Below, in pieces: positions 43,567 through 52,315 of a stretch of DNA of 64,000 nt. Where the stretch lies: NCBI GenBank assembly GCA_903906315.1, contig CAIVJW010000007.1:1-64000 (forward strand), in the 5' to 3' direction. A program made the position numbers and the translations under genes. The DNA is from an uncultured delta proteobacterium (GTDB lineage: Bacteria; Myxococcota_A; Polyangia; Polyangiales; Polyangiaceae). The stretch's first letter is position 1. Every line of letters starts with the position of its first letter. Below the pieces are notes generated by a model that saw only the letters and a program-made list of their open reading frames with translations, had not been told where the DNA came from and did no database searches.

Positions 43567-44964
43567 TCAGCCCCGCATCGAGGCCTCGACGGCCGAGGCC
43601 TCGATCGGGATCGCCCGCGTGAGGATCTCCGACCCGGACGCGGTCACGAGCACGTCGTCCTCGAGGCGGATGCCGCGCACGTCGGCGAAGCGGGCGAGCG
43701 CGGCGCGGTCGAGATCGGCCTCGACGGGCCCCACGATGGCCGGGTCGCGCAGGATGGCGGGGACCTGATAGAAGCCCGGCTCGATGGTGACGACCATCCC
43801 GGCGACGAGGTCGCGGTCGAGGCGCAGGTAGGCGTCGCCGAAGCGCTGGCTGCGCGATCGGCCGGGCGCGTAGCCGGCGCGATCGCCGAGGTCCTCGAGG
43901 TCGTGGACGTCGAGGCCCATGAGGTGGCCGACGCCGTGCGGGAAGAACAGCGTGTGCGCGCCCCGCTCGAAGAGCCCGTCGACGTCGCCGCGGAAGATGC
44001 CGAGGTCGACGAGGCCGCGCAGCACGGTGCGCCCCGCCTCGAGGTGCACGTCGCGGTAGGAGACGCCCGGGGCGATCTTCGCGATGGCGGCGCGGTTCGC
44101 CGCGTGCACGACGTCGTAGATCGCGCGCTGCGTGGCGCTGAAGCGACCGCTCGCCGGGTAGACGCGCGTGACGTCGCTCGCCCAGCCCTCGGAGGTCTCG
44201 GCGCCGGCGTCGCACAGCACGAGGTCGCCCTCGCGGACGAGGCCGCCGTGGGACTCGTTGTGGAGGACCTCGCCGCGCACGGTCGCGATCGTGCCGAACG
44301 AGGGCGCCATGTCGGCCGCGAGGAAGACGGCCTCGATCGCGGCGCGCGCTTCGGACTCGCGGATGCCCGGGCGCACGGCGCGCGAGCAGGCGAGGTGCGC
44401 GGCGGTCGTGACCTCGACGGCGGCGCGGATCTGCGCGAGGCCGGCCTCGTCGTGCGCGAGGCGGATCGCGATCACGGCGTCGGCGAGGCGCGCGTCGACG
44501 CCCTCGACGCGGGCGCCCGTTCGGGCGCGGATCGTGCGGCCCGTGGCTTCGGATTGCCAGGCGGCCACGGCCTCGTCGTTCGACGGCAGGGTCGCGAGCT
44601 CGCCGCGCCGCCCGCCGACGACGTCGACTACCCGGTCGAGCGCGATCACCTCGTCGACGCCCGTGTCCTCGCGGATCGCCTCGTCGCTCGGGGTCTCGCC
44701 GAGCCAGAGCGCGTGGTCGGGCTCGGGCGGCTCGACGAGCAGGGTCGAACGACCGCGGTCGAGGAGCAGCGCCGCCCCGGCGATCGGGCGGCCGACGAAG
44801 TAGAGGAAGTGGCTCTCGGCGCGGAACGGCGTGGTGTTCGCCGGGTAGTTGCGCGATCGCGGGCGACCCGCGACGATCAGCGCAGGCGCGTCGCCGAGCG
44901 CGGCGAGGAGCCTGTGGCGTCGAGCGACGAGGGCGGCCGTGGGCGTGGGGGTCTGGGCGGTCAC
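43567..44964 (-). CDS. pepP: Xaa-Pro aminopeptidase (aminopeptidase P)
   Basis: 465 residues. The N-terminal AMP_N domain contains NTTPFRAESHFLYFVGRP. The C-terminal creatinase-like pita-bread domain supplies the five metal ligands: DAGAE, SDVTRVYP, HGVGHLMGLDVHD, TIEPGFY and RLEDDVLV. It removes the N-terminal residue before proline, probably with manganese, in the cytoplasm. The start GTG 44964 lies 6 nt after a TACCCT box. An in-frame open stretch continues past its stop toward proC, discussed separately. Confidence 0.95.
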   Translation of the reverse strand: MTAQTPTPTAALVARRHRLLAALGDAPALIVAGRPRSRNYPANTTPFRAESHFLYFVGRPIAGAALLLDRGRSTLLVEPPEPDHALWLGETPSDEAIREDTGVDEVIALDRVVDVVGGRRGELATLPSNDEAVAAWQSEATGRTIRARTGARVEGVDARLADAVIAIRLAHDEAGLAQIRAAVEVTTAAHLACSRAVRPGIRESEARAAIEAVFLAADMAPSFGTIATVRGEVLHNESHGGLVREGDLVLCDAGAETSEGWASDVTRVYPASGRFSATQRAIYDVVHAANRAAIAKIAPGVSYRDVHLEAGRTVLRGLVDLGIFRGDVDGLFERGAHTLFFPHGVGHLMGLDVHDLEDLGDRAGYAPGRSRSQRFGDAYLRLDRDLVAGMVVTIEPGFYQVPAILRDPAIVGPVEADLDRAALARFADVRGIRLEDDVLVTASGSEILTRAIPIEASAVEASMRG

Positions 44965-45093
44965 GCGCCGAGGGTAGGCGGCCGCGCGCGGCGGGGGAAG
45001 GCCGCGCGATCCCGCGAGCCGACGGGCGCGGCCTGCGGACGCGGGCTATGGTGCTCGTTTCCCGCGCACGCCGCGCGGTGGAGACCCAGGTCC

Positions 45094-45786
45094 ATGCGCC
45101 CCATGATCCGTTTCGCTCCGTGCCTCGCGATCGCCGCCCTCGGCGCCCTTCTAGGGTGCAGCTCGAGCTCGACCGAGAGCTCTGCGACGAGCACCGCCTC
45201 CACGACCTCCTCGGGCACCGCGACCGGCGCCGGCGGCATGGGCATGGGTGGCATGGGCCAGGGCGGGTGGGGGCAAGGCGGGACGGGCATGGGAGGCGCC
45301 GCGGCGGCCACCTGCGACGGGTACTGCGCGCACGTGATGGGCAACTGCACGGGGGCGCTCCAGCAGTTCCCCGACGAGGCCTCGTGCAAGGCGTTCTGCG
45401 CGACCTGGGACGCGGGCGATCCCGGCAAGCACGCGGGCGACACGGTCGCGTGCCACGACTACCACGCCGATGCGCCTGCGCAGGGGTCGCCGGACCCGCA
45501 CTGCTACCACGGCGGCCCGAGCGGCGACGGGCAGTGCGGCGCGAGCACCTGCGACGACTTCTGCGCCGCCGCGGTGAAGCTCTGCACGGGCGACCAGAAG
45601 GCGTGGGCCGACGAGGCGTCGTGCCTGACGGACTGCGAGGGATTCGGGTCGAACGGCCAGGGGTTCTCGACGAATGCCACGACCGGAGACACGGTCGAGT
45701 GCCGGCTCTACCACCTCACGGTGGCCGCGACCGACCCGGCCACGCACTGCGCGCACATCGGCAAGGACTCGGCCGTCTGCAAGTGA
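45094..45786 (+). CDS. Lipoprotein with two tandem Cys-rich repeats
   Basis: 230 residues with lipobox LLGC, then a Ser/Thr and a Gly/Met-rich linker (GGMGMGGMGQGG). Two homologous domains of about 75 residues follow: CDGYCAHVMGNCTG...SCKAFC and CDDFCAAAVKLCTG...SCLTDC, each continuing with GDTVxCxxYH and DPxxHC. The regular spacing implies a disulfide-stabilised fold produced by internal duplication. A TATGGT box 41 nt upstream and GGTGGAG near the ATG support a leadered mRNA. It overlaps the next gene, a c-type cytochrome. Confidence 0.8.
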   Translation: MRPMIRFAPCLAIAALGALLGCSSSSTESSATSTASTTSSGTATGAGGMGMGGMGQGGWGQGGTGMGGAAAATCDGYCAHVMGNCTGALQQFPDEASCKAFCATWDAGDPGKHAGDTVACHDYHADAPAQGSPDPHCYHGGPSGDGQCGASTCDDFCAAAVKLCTGDQKAWADEASCLTDCEGFGSNGQGFSTNATTGDTVECRLYHLTVAATDPATHCAHIGKDSAVCK

Positions 45787-46304
45787 GCTCCACGTTCACG
45801 GCGCGGATCGCCGTCGTGACGGCGCTGGCGGTGCTCGGAGCCGCTCTCGCCTCGTGCCGCGCGGAGCTCGACGAGGGCTGCATCGGCGGCGCGTGCGGCG
45901 GCGCTGCGCCCGGCACGGCGGGCCCGGGCGGCGGGGCCGGATCGGGGGAGGACGGGGGCGCGATCGACGCGGCGCCGTGCGAAAACGCGAAGCCTGCCGG
46001 CGACTTCCCTCCGGCCGTCGCGAAGGCGCTGGTCAACTGCCAGCGCTGCCACGTGCCGGCGGACCAACACCCCGCGGCGCAGGGGCCTTTCGAGCTGCTC
46101 CGCTACGAGGACGTCAAAGGCCGCTACGGGGGCACGGAGATCTGGTCGCGCATGGCCCGCGTGATCCGCGAAGGCACGATGCCGTCCGCCCCGCCGAAGC
46201 TCGCCCCCGCCGACGAGCGGGCGCTGCTCGACTGGCTCGATGCGTGCGCCCCGCCCGCCCCCGAGGGAGAGGGCTGCGACGTCGGCGAGGGCTGCGCGCC
46301 GTGA
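45783..46304 (+). CDS. Small c-type cytochrome lipoprotein
   Basis: 173 residues from GTG 45783, overlapping the upstream stop (GTGA). The lipobox LASC is followed by a Gly-rich linker. The haem motif CQRCH lies near residue 81, and EGTMPSAPPKL offers the axial Met, as in cytochrome c. ERALLDWLDACAPP is the usual C-terminal helix. It probably moves electrons in the periplasm; its coupling to the Cys-rich lipoprotein suggests a functional pair. Confidence 0.85.
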   Translation: MSSTFTARIAVVTALAVLGAALASCRAELDEGCIGGACGGAAPGTAGPGGGAGSGEDGGAIDAAPCENAKPAGDFPPAVAKALVNCQRCHVPADQHPAAQGPFELLRYEDVKGRYGGTEIWSRMARVIREGTMPSAPPKLAPADERALLDWLDACAPPAPEGEGCDVGEGCAP

Positions 46305-46463
46305 GCCAGGTTCCCCCGCGGCGGCCGAAGGTGCCCGCGCCACTTGCCGCATGAAGGCCGAGGGTAGAGCCGCGCGCGCGGCGTGTCTTCCTCGAGCGCG
46401 GTCGTCGACGGCGCGCCCACCCCTGCCCCACCGGGCGCGGATCGAGGGCGCGCCCACGCCGGA

Positions 46464-48059
46464 TCAGCGCAGGGCGCAGGCGCCGTGCGCGCAGGTGCCG
46501 GGCTCGGCCGCGCACCGGAGGCCGCCGCCGCAGCGCCCCTGGCAGTCGGCGCCGAGGGTCGCGGGCAAGTCGACGCAGAGCCCGCCCTTCGGGCCGAACT
46601 CGCAGTAGCCGCCGGCACAACCGAGATCGGATGCGCAGGCAGCGCCCGCGGGGCCGGGGGTCGCGCACGCCTGCGCGACCGGGTCGCAGTAGAGCCCCGC
46701 CTCGCAGAGCCAGTCGCCGGCGCACGCGGCGCCCGCGGCGGCGAGCACGTGGCACGTCGCGGGGAGGAGGAAGTCGCACGCCGCGCCGGCCACGCAGATG
46801 CCGCCGGCGCACGCCTCGCCGTCCTTGCCGGCGGGCGCGCAAAGGCCAGTCTGCTCGCTGCAGCCGAGGCCGGTCCCGCAGGCGATCGAGGCGCCGGAGA
46901 GGCACGCCTCGCCGAGCTTCGGCGCGGCGACGCAGACCTGGGAGACGTCGCACGCGACGCCCTCCGCGCACTGTCCGAGGATGCACGGCGATCCGACGGC
47001 CGGCAGCACCTTGCACGTGGGCGTCAGGGTCGCGGCGTCGCACCCCAGCGTGGCCTGGCAGTCGTCGTAGCTCGAGCACGCCTCGCCGACGGCGCCCTTC
47101 GCCCTGCACACCGGCGGCGCGATCGACGCGGAGCAGACGTGGTCCGCGCCGCAGCCGGCCGGCCCGCACGTGGCCCCGAGCGCAGGCCCGTCGGCGCACA
47201 CGCCGATCGCGCAGACGAGCCCGGCGGCGCAATCGGTCGCTTCGAGGCACGGGTCGCCCTTCGCGGCGACGGCTGCGCAGGTCTGGGTGACCCCGCAAGC
47301 GAGACCTACGGCGCAGCCGTCGTCGGAGCTGCACGGCGCGCCCTCCGCGCCGAGATCGGCGCAGGCCCCGTCGACGCACGCGAGCCCCAGGTCGCAGCGC
47401 CCCATCGGGCACGCGCCGCCCTTCTTCGGGAGCGGCTCGCACGTGGCGGCGCCCGGTCCGCCCGGCTGGCCGCACGCGCCGGTGCCGCCTGCGCAGAGCA
47501 GGCCGATGCCGAGCGGCGAGCACGGACCGCCGAGCTTCGCCCCGTCGACGAACGTGGACTGGCACGCGATCGGACGGTTGCGAGCGGTCGGCTCCGCGCA
47601 AGCCTCCGCGACGCCCTTCACGGCCGCGAGGCAGGCTGCGGCCGCCACGGAGTCGAACGCGAGGTCACCGAGCACGACGCCCCCGACGAGCGCGGCGAAG
47701 CTCTTCTCGCAGATCCCGCGCTGCCGATCGAGGCACGGGCTGCCGGGCGGGTCCGCCGGGCAGCCGCAGCCCGCCGTGCCATCACAGACGGTCGCGGCGA
47801 GATCGCCGCAGAACGCCCCCATCGCGTCGCCCGTGCCGCCGTCCGGCGACGCGCCCGCCGCGCCGCCGGAGCCCGTATCGCCGCCCGCACCGCCGGATCC
47901 GCCCGCACCGCCGAATCCGGTGGTCGTATGCGTGGTCGTGGTCGTCGTTCCGACAGGCGCCGTATCGCTCGACGACGAGCACGCCGCGGGGATCGAGGCC
48001 GCCACGACCAGCAAGGCGAGCGCGGGGAACGGTCGGAGGTGGAGCGGTACGTTGCGCAT
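46464..48059 (-). CDS. Large Cys-rich repeat lipoprotein
   Basis: 531 residues from ATG 48059, 7 nt after a TGG-TAGCGT box. The lipobox IPAAC and a Thr/Gly linker lead to about ten short Cys-rich repeats of the form GxxCxxxxxCxxGLxCxxxxxxC (for example GAPCSSDDGCAVGLAC), resembling Dickkopf-like or EGF-like knots seen in myxobacterial surface proteins. It is likely an extracellular, disulfide-dense protein for adhesion or matrix. No enzyme motif is present. Confidence 0.82.
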   Translation of the reverse strand: MRNVPLHLRPFPALALLVVAASIPAACSSSSDTAPVGTTTTTTHTTTGFGGAGGSGGAGGDTGSGGAAGASPDGGTGDAMGAFCGDLAATVCDGTAGCGCPADPPGSPCLDRQRGICEKSFAALVGGVVLGDLAFDSVAAAACLAAVKGVAEACAEPTARNRPIACQSTFVDGAKLGGPCSPLGIGLLCAGGTGACGQPGGPGAATCEPLPKKGGACPMGRCDLGLACVDGACADLGAEGAPCSSDDGCAVGLACGVTQTCAAVAAKGDPCLEATDCAAGLVCAIGVCADGPALGATCGPAGCGADHVCSASIAPPVCRAKGAVGEACSSYDDCQATLGCDAATLTPTCKVLPAVGSPCILGQCAEGVACDVSQVCVAAPKLGEACLSGASIACGTGLGCSEQTGLCAPAGKDGEACAGGICVAGAACDFLLPATCHVLAAAGAACAGDWLCEAGLYCDPVAQACATPGPAGAACASDLGCAGGYCEFGPKGGLCVDLPATLGADCQGRCGGGLRCAAEPGTCAHGACALR

Positions 48060-48331
48060 TCCCCCGACGCTACCAGCAGCGGCCGACGCCGCGCCGCAGG
48101 CGCGCGCCTGTTCCGTGGCGCAGAACACCGTGCGATCCCCCGGGTCGAGGAGATCGCGGCGACCGATCGCGTCCGTAGGTGTCCCCGGCCACGCGCCGCT
48201 CGACGGTCGATCGGCGGCCTGCGCGAGGCCGTGACCTCGGCGCCCCGCTCCGGCTCGCCGCGTGCGCGCGCGCGGTCGATCCGCGGCTACTCTGGTCGCG
48301 CCGCGCCCGCGGCACCGAGGAGCGCCCACCC

Positions 48332-49447
48332 ATGGAATCGTCCACTTTCCCGCTTCCGACCGACGTCCGCTGGCGGCGCCTCGTCGGCGTCGCGTTCTTC
48401 CTCGGCATCCTCTACGGCTTCCGGCACCTCGCGGTCGTGCTCGTCTGCGCGGTCCTCATCTCGCGCGCGCTCGGCGCCACCGCCGACTTCGTCGACCGCC
48501 ACACGCCGCTCGGCCCGAAGAGCTCGATCGCGACCGTCCTCGTGGGCCTCCTCGGCACGATCGGGCTCGGGGTCTTCCTCGGCGTGCGGCGGCTCGTGCC
48601 GATCGTGCACACGGTCCGCCTCGACGGGCGCGAGTACCTCGAGCACCTCGCCGAGCACCCGACCGTGCGGAGCCTCGAGCGCGCGACGGGCATCGACGGC
48701 AGCCAGGTGGTCGAGAGGGCCCGCGAGCACGCGGCCGAGGCCGTGCACTACGCGACGGCCACCGCGCACGTCGCGATGTACCTGCTCATCGGCCTCATCC
48801 TGGGCGTCATCTACCTGTTCGAGCGCCACGAGATCGATGCGTGGCTCGCGGGCCTGCGCACGACCTCGGTGGCGGGCACGCTCGTGCGCTGGTTCGGCTA
48901 CGTCGGCGACGCGGTCACGATCACGGTCCGCATGCAGGGGATCGTGGCGCTCGTGAACGCGGTCGTGACGCTGCCGGTGCTCCTCGTGCTCGGGCTACCG
49001 CGCGTCGAGCTGCTCTTCGTGCTGATCCTCGTGAGCGGCCTGCTGCCGGTCGTCGGCAACGCGATCGCGGGCGCCGTGCTCTGCACCGTCGCCTACGCGA
49101 CGAAGGGCCCGAGCGCCGTCGTCGTCTTCCTCGTGGTCACGTTCGTGCTGCACAAGGTCGAGAGCTACTACCTGAACCCGCGCCTCGCGGCGCAGCACGT
49201 CCGCCTGCCCGGGCTGGTGCTCGTCGTCAGCCTGCTGCTGTTCGAGCATGCGTTCGGCTTCGTGGGCCTGTTCCTGTCGTTCCCCGCGCTGTACGTGGCC
49301 ACGCGCATCCACAACGAGTGGAACGACGCGCCCGCCCCGTCTGCTATGGTTCCGCCCGTCGCAGCGGGACAGACGGTCGCCGGCGGCGAGGCGCGAGCCG
49401 AGCCGCGGGAGGAAAGTCCGAGCTCCGCAGGGCAGGGTGCCGGGTAA
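48332..49447 (+). CDS. AI-2E-family transporter (TqsA/YdiK-like permease)
   Basis: 371 residues. About eight hydrophobic helices, with the family pattern LVLILVSGLLPVVGNAIAGAVL-like region (VLILVSGLLPVVGNAI) and VESYYLNPRLAAQHVRLPGLVLV. The family includes TqsA and sodium/proton exporters, so the substrate is open. GAGGAG precedes ATG 48332. The last 29 or so codons (from about 49360) lie inside the RNase P RNA gene, so the Gly/Glu/Ser-rich tail is dictated by the RNA; the membrane domain ends before it. Confidence 0.9.
   Translation: MESSTFPLPTDVRWRRLVGVAFFLGILYGFRHLAVVLVCAVLISRALGATADFVDRHTPLGPKSSIATVLVGLLGTIGLGVFLGVRRLVPIVHTVRLDGREYLEHLAEHPTVRSLERATGIDGSQVVERAREHAAEAVHYATATAHVAMYLLIGLILGVIYLFERHEIDAWLAGLRTTSVAGTLVRWFGYVGDAVTITVRMQGIVALVNAVVTLPVLLVLGLPRVELLFVLILVSGLLPVVGNAIAGAVLCTVAYATKGPSAVVVFLVVTFVLHKVESYYLNPRLAAQHVRLPGLVLVVSLLLFEHAFGFVGLFLSFPALYVATRIHNEWNDAPAPSAMVPPVAAGQTVAGGEARAEPREESPSSAGQGAG
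49342..49350 (+). promoter_or_regulatory. rnpB promoter, extended -10 (TGC-TATGGT)
   Basis: TGC plus TATGGT lies 7-10 nt before the predicted 5' end of RNase P RNA, inside the AI-2E transporter frame. No clear -35 hexamer is visible. It fixes the expected distance between this type of box and the start of transcription. Confidence 0.55.
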
Positions 49448-49782
49448 CGCCCGGTGAGGGTGACCTCGAGGAAAGTGCCACAGAAAACAGACCGCCTCGA
49501 CGCGCCTTCGCGGGCGCCTCGAGGTAAGGGTGAAACGGCGGGGTAAGAGCCCACCGCGCCCTCGGTAACGAGGGTGGCATGGCAAACCCCACCCGGAGCA
49601 AGGCCGCGTAGGGAGGCGAGGCGTCACGAGCCGCGAGGCTCGAGGCGCGAGAGGGCTGCCCGCCCGATGCCTCCGGGTTGGCTGCTCGAGGCGCGCGGCA
49701 ACGCGCGCCCTAGAGGAATGATCGTCGGCTCGACGTGGGCGACCGCGTCGGGCAACAGAACTCGGCTTACGACCCCTGCGAC
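49358..49782 (+). ncRNA. rnpB: RNase P RNA, bacterial class A
   Basis: The catalytic RNA that matures tRNA 5' ends. Universally conserved blocks are present in order: GAGGAAAGTCCG (49409-49420), the GGGTAACGCCCGG stem, GTGCCACAGAAAACAGACC, GGTAAGGGTGAAACGG, GTGGCATGGCAAACCCCACC, TAGAGGAATGATCG (49711 on) and ACAGAACTCGGCTTAC (49755 on). P1 is formed by CGCAG-C-GGG (from 49360) and CCC-CTGCG (to 49780). The length of about 423 nt is somewhat above the E. coli RNA. Its 5' part overlaps the transporter's last codons. Confidence 0.95.
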
Positions 49783-49783
49783 C

Positions 49784-49820
49784 ACGACGCCCGCCTGTGA
49801 AGGTGGGCGTCGTGCTTTTG
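49784..49820 (+). terminator. Intrinsic terminator of rnpB
   Basis: ACGACGCCCGCC pairs with GGTGGGCGTCGT (one G-U) across a 6-nt loop, followed by GCTTTTG. A classic rho-independent terminator right after P1. The stretch from 49821 to 50069 holds no recognisable gene. Confidence 0.88.
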
Positions 49821-50069
49821 TCGATGGGCGCGGGGTGCGGCGGCGCGGGGTAGCTCGGAGGGGCAAGCGCGTTCCGGCCCGGTCGCCGCCTCAGGATCCC
49901 CGTCGCCCGTCTCGAGGCGCGCGCCCCGCGGACGACCTCCAGTCCACGACGCGCGGTGATCCCTCTCTTCGCCGTCGGACGCGCTCGATCACCACGAGCA
50001 CCGTTGGACGAAGTGCTCGGCGTCCTCCGCGTCTCTGTCGTTGATCCCTCCGTATTCCTGGCCGGACCT

Positions 50070-50744
50070 TCAGCGCCGCACGAACACGAGGAAGTGCTGG
50101 TTCGGCAGGAACGCATGACCCTGATCCAGCCGATAGCCGGCCTCGGCCATCTCGGCGGTCACCTGATCGGCCGGGATTTTGTGGGCGTCGGGCGGCCCCA
50201 TCGGCTGGCCTCGGCGGAAGTCGACGATGGCGACGCGGCCGTTCGCGGTGAGCTTGCCCTGGAGCCGTCGGAAGTACGCCGGGCGCGCGTCGAGGTGGTG
50301 GTAGGTGTCGACGACGAGGACGAGGTCCACCGCTTCGGGGAGGTTTGCGTCGTCGGCCGAGGCCACGACCCCACGCACGTTCGCGAGGCCTTCCTTCTTC
50401 GCCCGCGCCTCGAGGTAGCTCGCCATCTTTGGCTCGACGTCCACGCCGTAGACGACTCCCTTCGGTGCCGCGCGCGCGAGGCGCACGGTGAAGTAGCCGG
50501 TGCCGGCGCCGAGGTCGGCGAGCTTCGCGTCATCCGCGACGGCGAGCGCCTTCACGACCTCGTCGGGGCGCTGCCATGCGTCGCGCCCCGGGTCGTCGAA
50601 GCGCGCGGCCCACACCTCGGGATCGTCGAAGCGGTGGTGCATGCCCTCGCCGTGGTGCATCGGGTGCATCGGGGTCGGCTTCGGCGCCGGCGCGCAGGCG
50701 GCGAGGAGGGGCAGGACGAAGGCGAGGGCTCGAGTCTTGGTCAT
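50070..50744 (-). CDS. Exported SAM-dependent methyltransferase-like lipoprotein
   Basis: 224 residues. A signal peptide with lipobox LLAAC and a His/Met-rich segment (MHPMHHGEGMHHRFDD) precede a class I methyltransferase fold: ADLGAGTGYFTVRLAR (SAM motif I), GVDVEPKMASYLE (motif II), DLVLVVDTYHHL (motif IV) and VAIVDFRRGQ. Export is odd because SAM is cytoplasmic. The His/Met cluster could bind copper or another metal. Similar signal-peptide methyltransferases exist, of unclear role. Confidence 0.85.
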   Translation of the reverse strand: MTKTRALAFVLPLLAACAPAPKPTPMHPMHHGEGMHHRFDDPEVWAARFDDPGRDAWQRPDEVVKALAVADDAKLADLGAGTGYFTVRLARAAPKGVVYGVDVEPKMASYLEARAKKEGLANVRGVVASADDANLPEAVDLVLVVDTYHHLDARPAYFRRLQGKLTANGRVAIVDFRRGQPMGPPDAHKIPADQVTAEMAEAGYRLDQGHAFLPNQHFLVFVRR

Positions 50745-50807
50745 CGGGATCCCATGCGCCGCGCTCTCACGGCCTCGAAAGGGCAGCGTCGTTGATCGAC
50801 GCTCGGG

Positions 50808-51461
50808 TCAGCGCGAGGCCGGCGCCTCGGCCCAGAGCGCGCCCCGCAGGTCGCCGGCGGCGTAGCCGGTCGCGGTGTCGGCCGGGTAGCGCGCCGCGAT
50901 CATGGCCTTGACGTCGGGCGCGATCGCCTCCGGGGCACCGTGGCAAGCGAGGCACTTGGCCTCGACCTCGATGGGCTTCAGCACGCGGGCGGTCGCGCCC
51001 AGGGGCGTGTCGACGATCTCGCGAACGCCCTTCGCTTCGGCGGCCTTTCGCGCGCCCTGCGCGAGGAGCCACTCGCCGACCCACGGCGGCCCGCCGTCGA
51101 CCGGGTTACGGAGGCGGCGCGAGGCGCGGCCGACGGTGACGCCCGTGTCGGCGCGCACCTTCGCGGCGACGGCCTGAGCCTCCGAAGCGCACACTTCGAT
51201 CGCGCGCGCCGCGCCGCCCTGGGTCATCGCTTCCTCGAGCTTGCTCCGGAGCGTCCCGCCGAGCCGCTTCGCCGCCGCCTCGGCTCTCGCGAGCGAATCG
51301 TTCGTCGAGGGCGGCGACGTCGACGCAGCCGCCCGGGCCGCGCCCGTGCTGGCCTCGGATCGACACGCGCTGCCGGTCAGCGCGATCGCGAGCGCGAGCC
51401 TCGTCGCTCGCCCCGGCCCTCGCGAACCGTTGGAGGTCGCGAGGGCTCTCACCCTCACCAT
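50808..51461 (-). CDS. DUF3365-type haem-binding lipoprotein
   Basis: About 217 residues. A signal peptide ends with lipobox TGSAC. The C-terminal domain (about 60-215) fits DUF3365 (Tll0287-like), with EVCASEAQAVAAKV, GVTVGRASRRLRNPVD and the c-type haem motif CLACHG, then DVKAMIAARYPADTATGYAAGDLRGALW. Such domains are sensor or redox modules in the periplasm. The start is not certain: ATG 51461 is used, ATG 51479 is in frame. The region 51462-51736 contains no other supported gene. Confidence 0.78.
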   Translation of the reverse strand: MVRVRALATSNGSRGPGRATRLALAIALTGSACRSEASTGAARAAASTSPPSTNDSLARAEAAAKRLGGTLRSKLEEAMTQGGAARAIEVCASEAQAVAAKVRADTGVTVGRASRRLRNPVDGGPPWVGEWLLAQGARKAAEAKGVREIVDTPLGATARVLKPIEVEAKCLACHGAPEAIAPDVKAMIAARYPADTATGYAAGDLRGALWAEAPASR

Positions 51462-51736
51462 GGTCGTCGTCCAAGTCATCGTCGCGGTCCTCGCCTGCGC
51501 AGCCGCCTGCGCACGGGAGAGAGCCACGAGGATGGGAAAGGGTTCCGCCGACAGGGACCATCGCGGCGGGCTGGGCCGCGCCGACCACGGCGGCGTGGCG
51601 CCGACCGGAGCCGGCGTCCTCGATCTCGTGGAGGCCCTCCGCCGGCCCGGGGTAGTAGCGCGGGGGCCGGGCCCTTTGCGCGGCCACTCACGCGGCGGAT
51701 CGCGAGGCCGAACGGGCCGATCGCGGCCCCGCTGGA

Positions 51737-52063
51737 CTACGCGCTGAAGGAGGATCCGCAGCCGCAGGTGCCCTTCACGTTCGGGTTGCCGAACTTGAAG
51801 CCCGAGCCGTGCAGGCCCTCGACGTAGTCGATCTCGGTGCCGTCGAGGTACTGGTACGAGAGCGGATCGACGTAGAGCTTGACGCCCTTGTCCTCGAAGG
51901 TCTCGTCCATCTCGGTCGGCTTGTCCTCGAAGTAGAGGTCGTAGCTGAAACCGGCGCAGCCGCCGCCGATGACGCGGAGGCGCAGCCCCTGGCCGGCCAG
52001 GTCCTCGGCCTTGGCGATCTCCTGAACCTTCTCGGCTGCCTTCTCCGTGATCGTGATGCTCAT
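51737..52063 (-). CDS. A-type iron-sulfur carrier (IscA/ErpA family)
   Basis: 108 residues from ATG 52063, preceded by GGAGGA. The three cluster-binding cysteines are in GGGCAGFSYDL (one) and GTCGCGSSF (two), the exact A-type carrier pattern. It delivers [2Fe-2S] or [4Fe-4S] clusters to apo-enzymes. The sequence is closest to ErpA/IscA in length; the exact paralogue cannot be told without comparison. There is no isc or suf gene nearby, so it is a stand-alone carrier. Confidence 0.93.
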   Translation of the reverse strand: MSITITEKAAEKVQEIAKAEDLAGQGLRLRVIGGGCAGFSYDLYFEDKPTEMDETFEDKGVKLYVDPLSYQYLDGTEIDYVEGLHGSGFKFGNPNVKGTCGCGSSFSA

Positions 52064-52315
52064 CCGTCGTCCTCCTGCGGGGTCCGTCGCGGGCGTCGGG
52101 CGGCCCGCCGAAGCGTGTCGGTCGAGGCGGAGCGAACGGTACGTACCGTTCGCCTCGCGACTGCCTAGGCAAGGATACGCACTCCGTGGACGCCGTGCCA
52201 CCCGGGACGCGAGGCCGCGTGCGAGCCCTGGCCCGGATCGCGGGTTTCGGCCCCGATCGCCGCCCCCGCGTGACCACCACCGCGGGATCCGGGGCCCGCT
52301 TCGGCCCCGGCCCGG

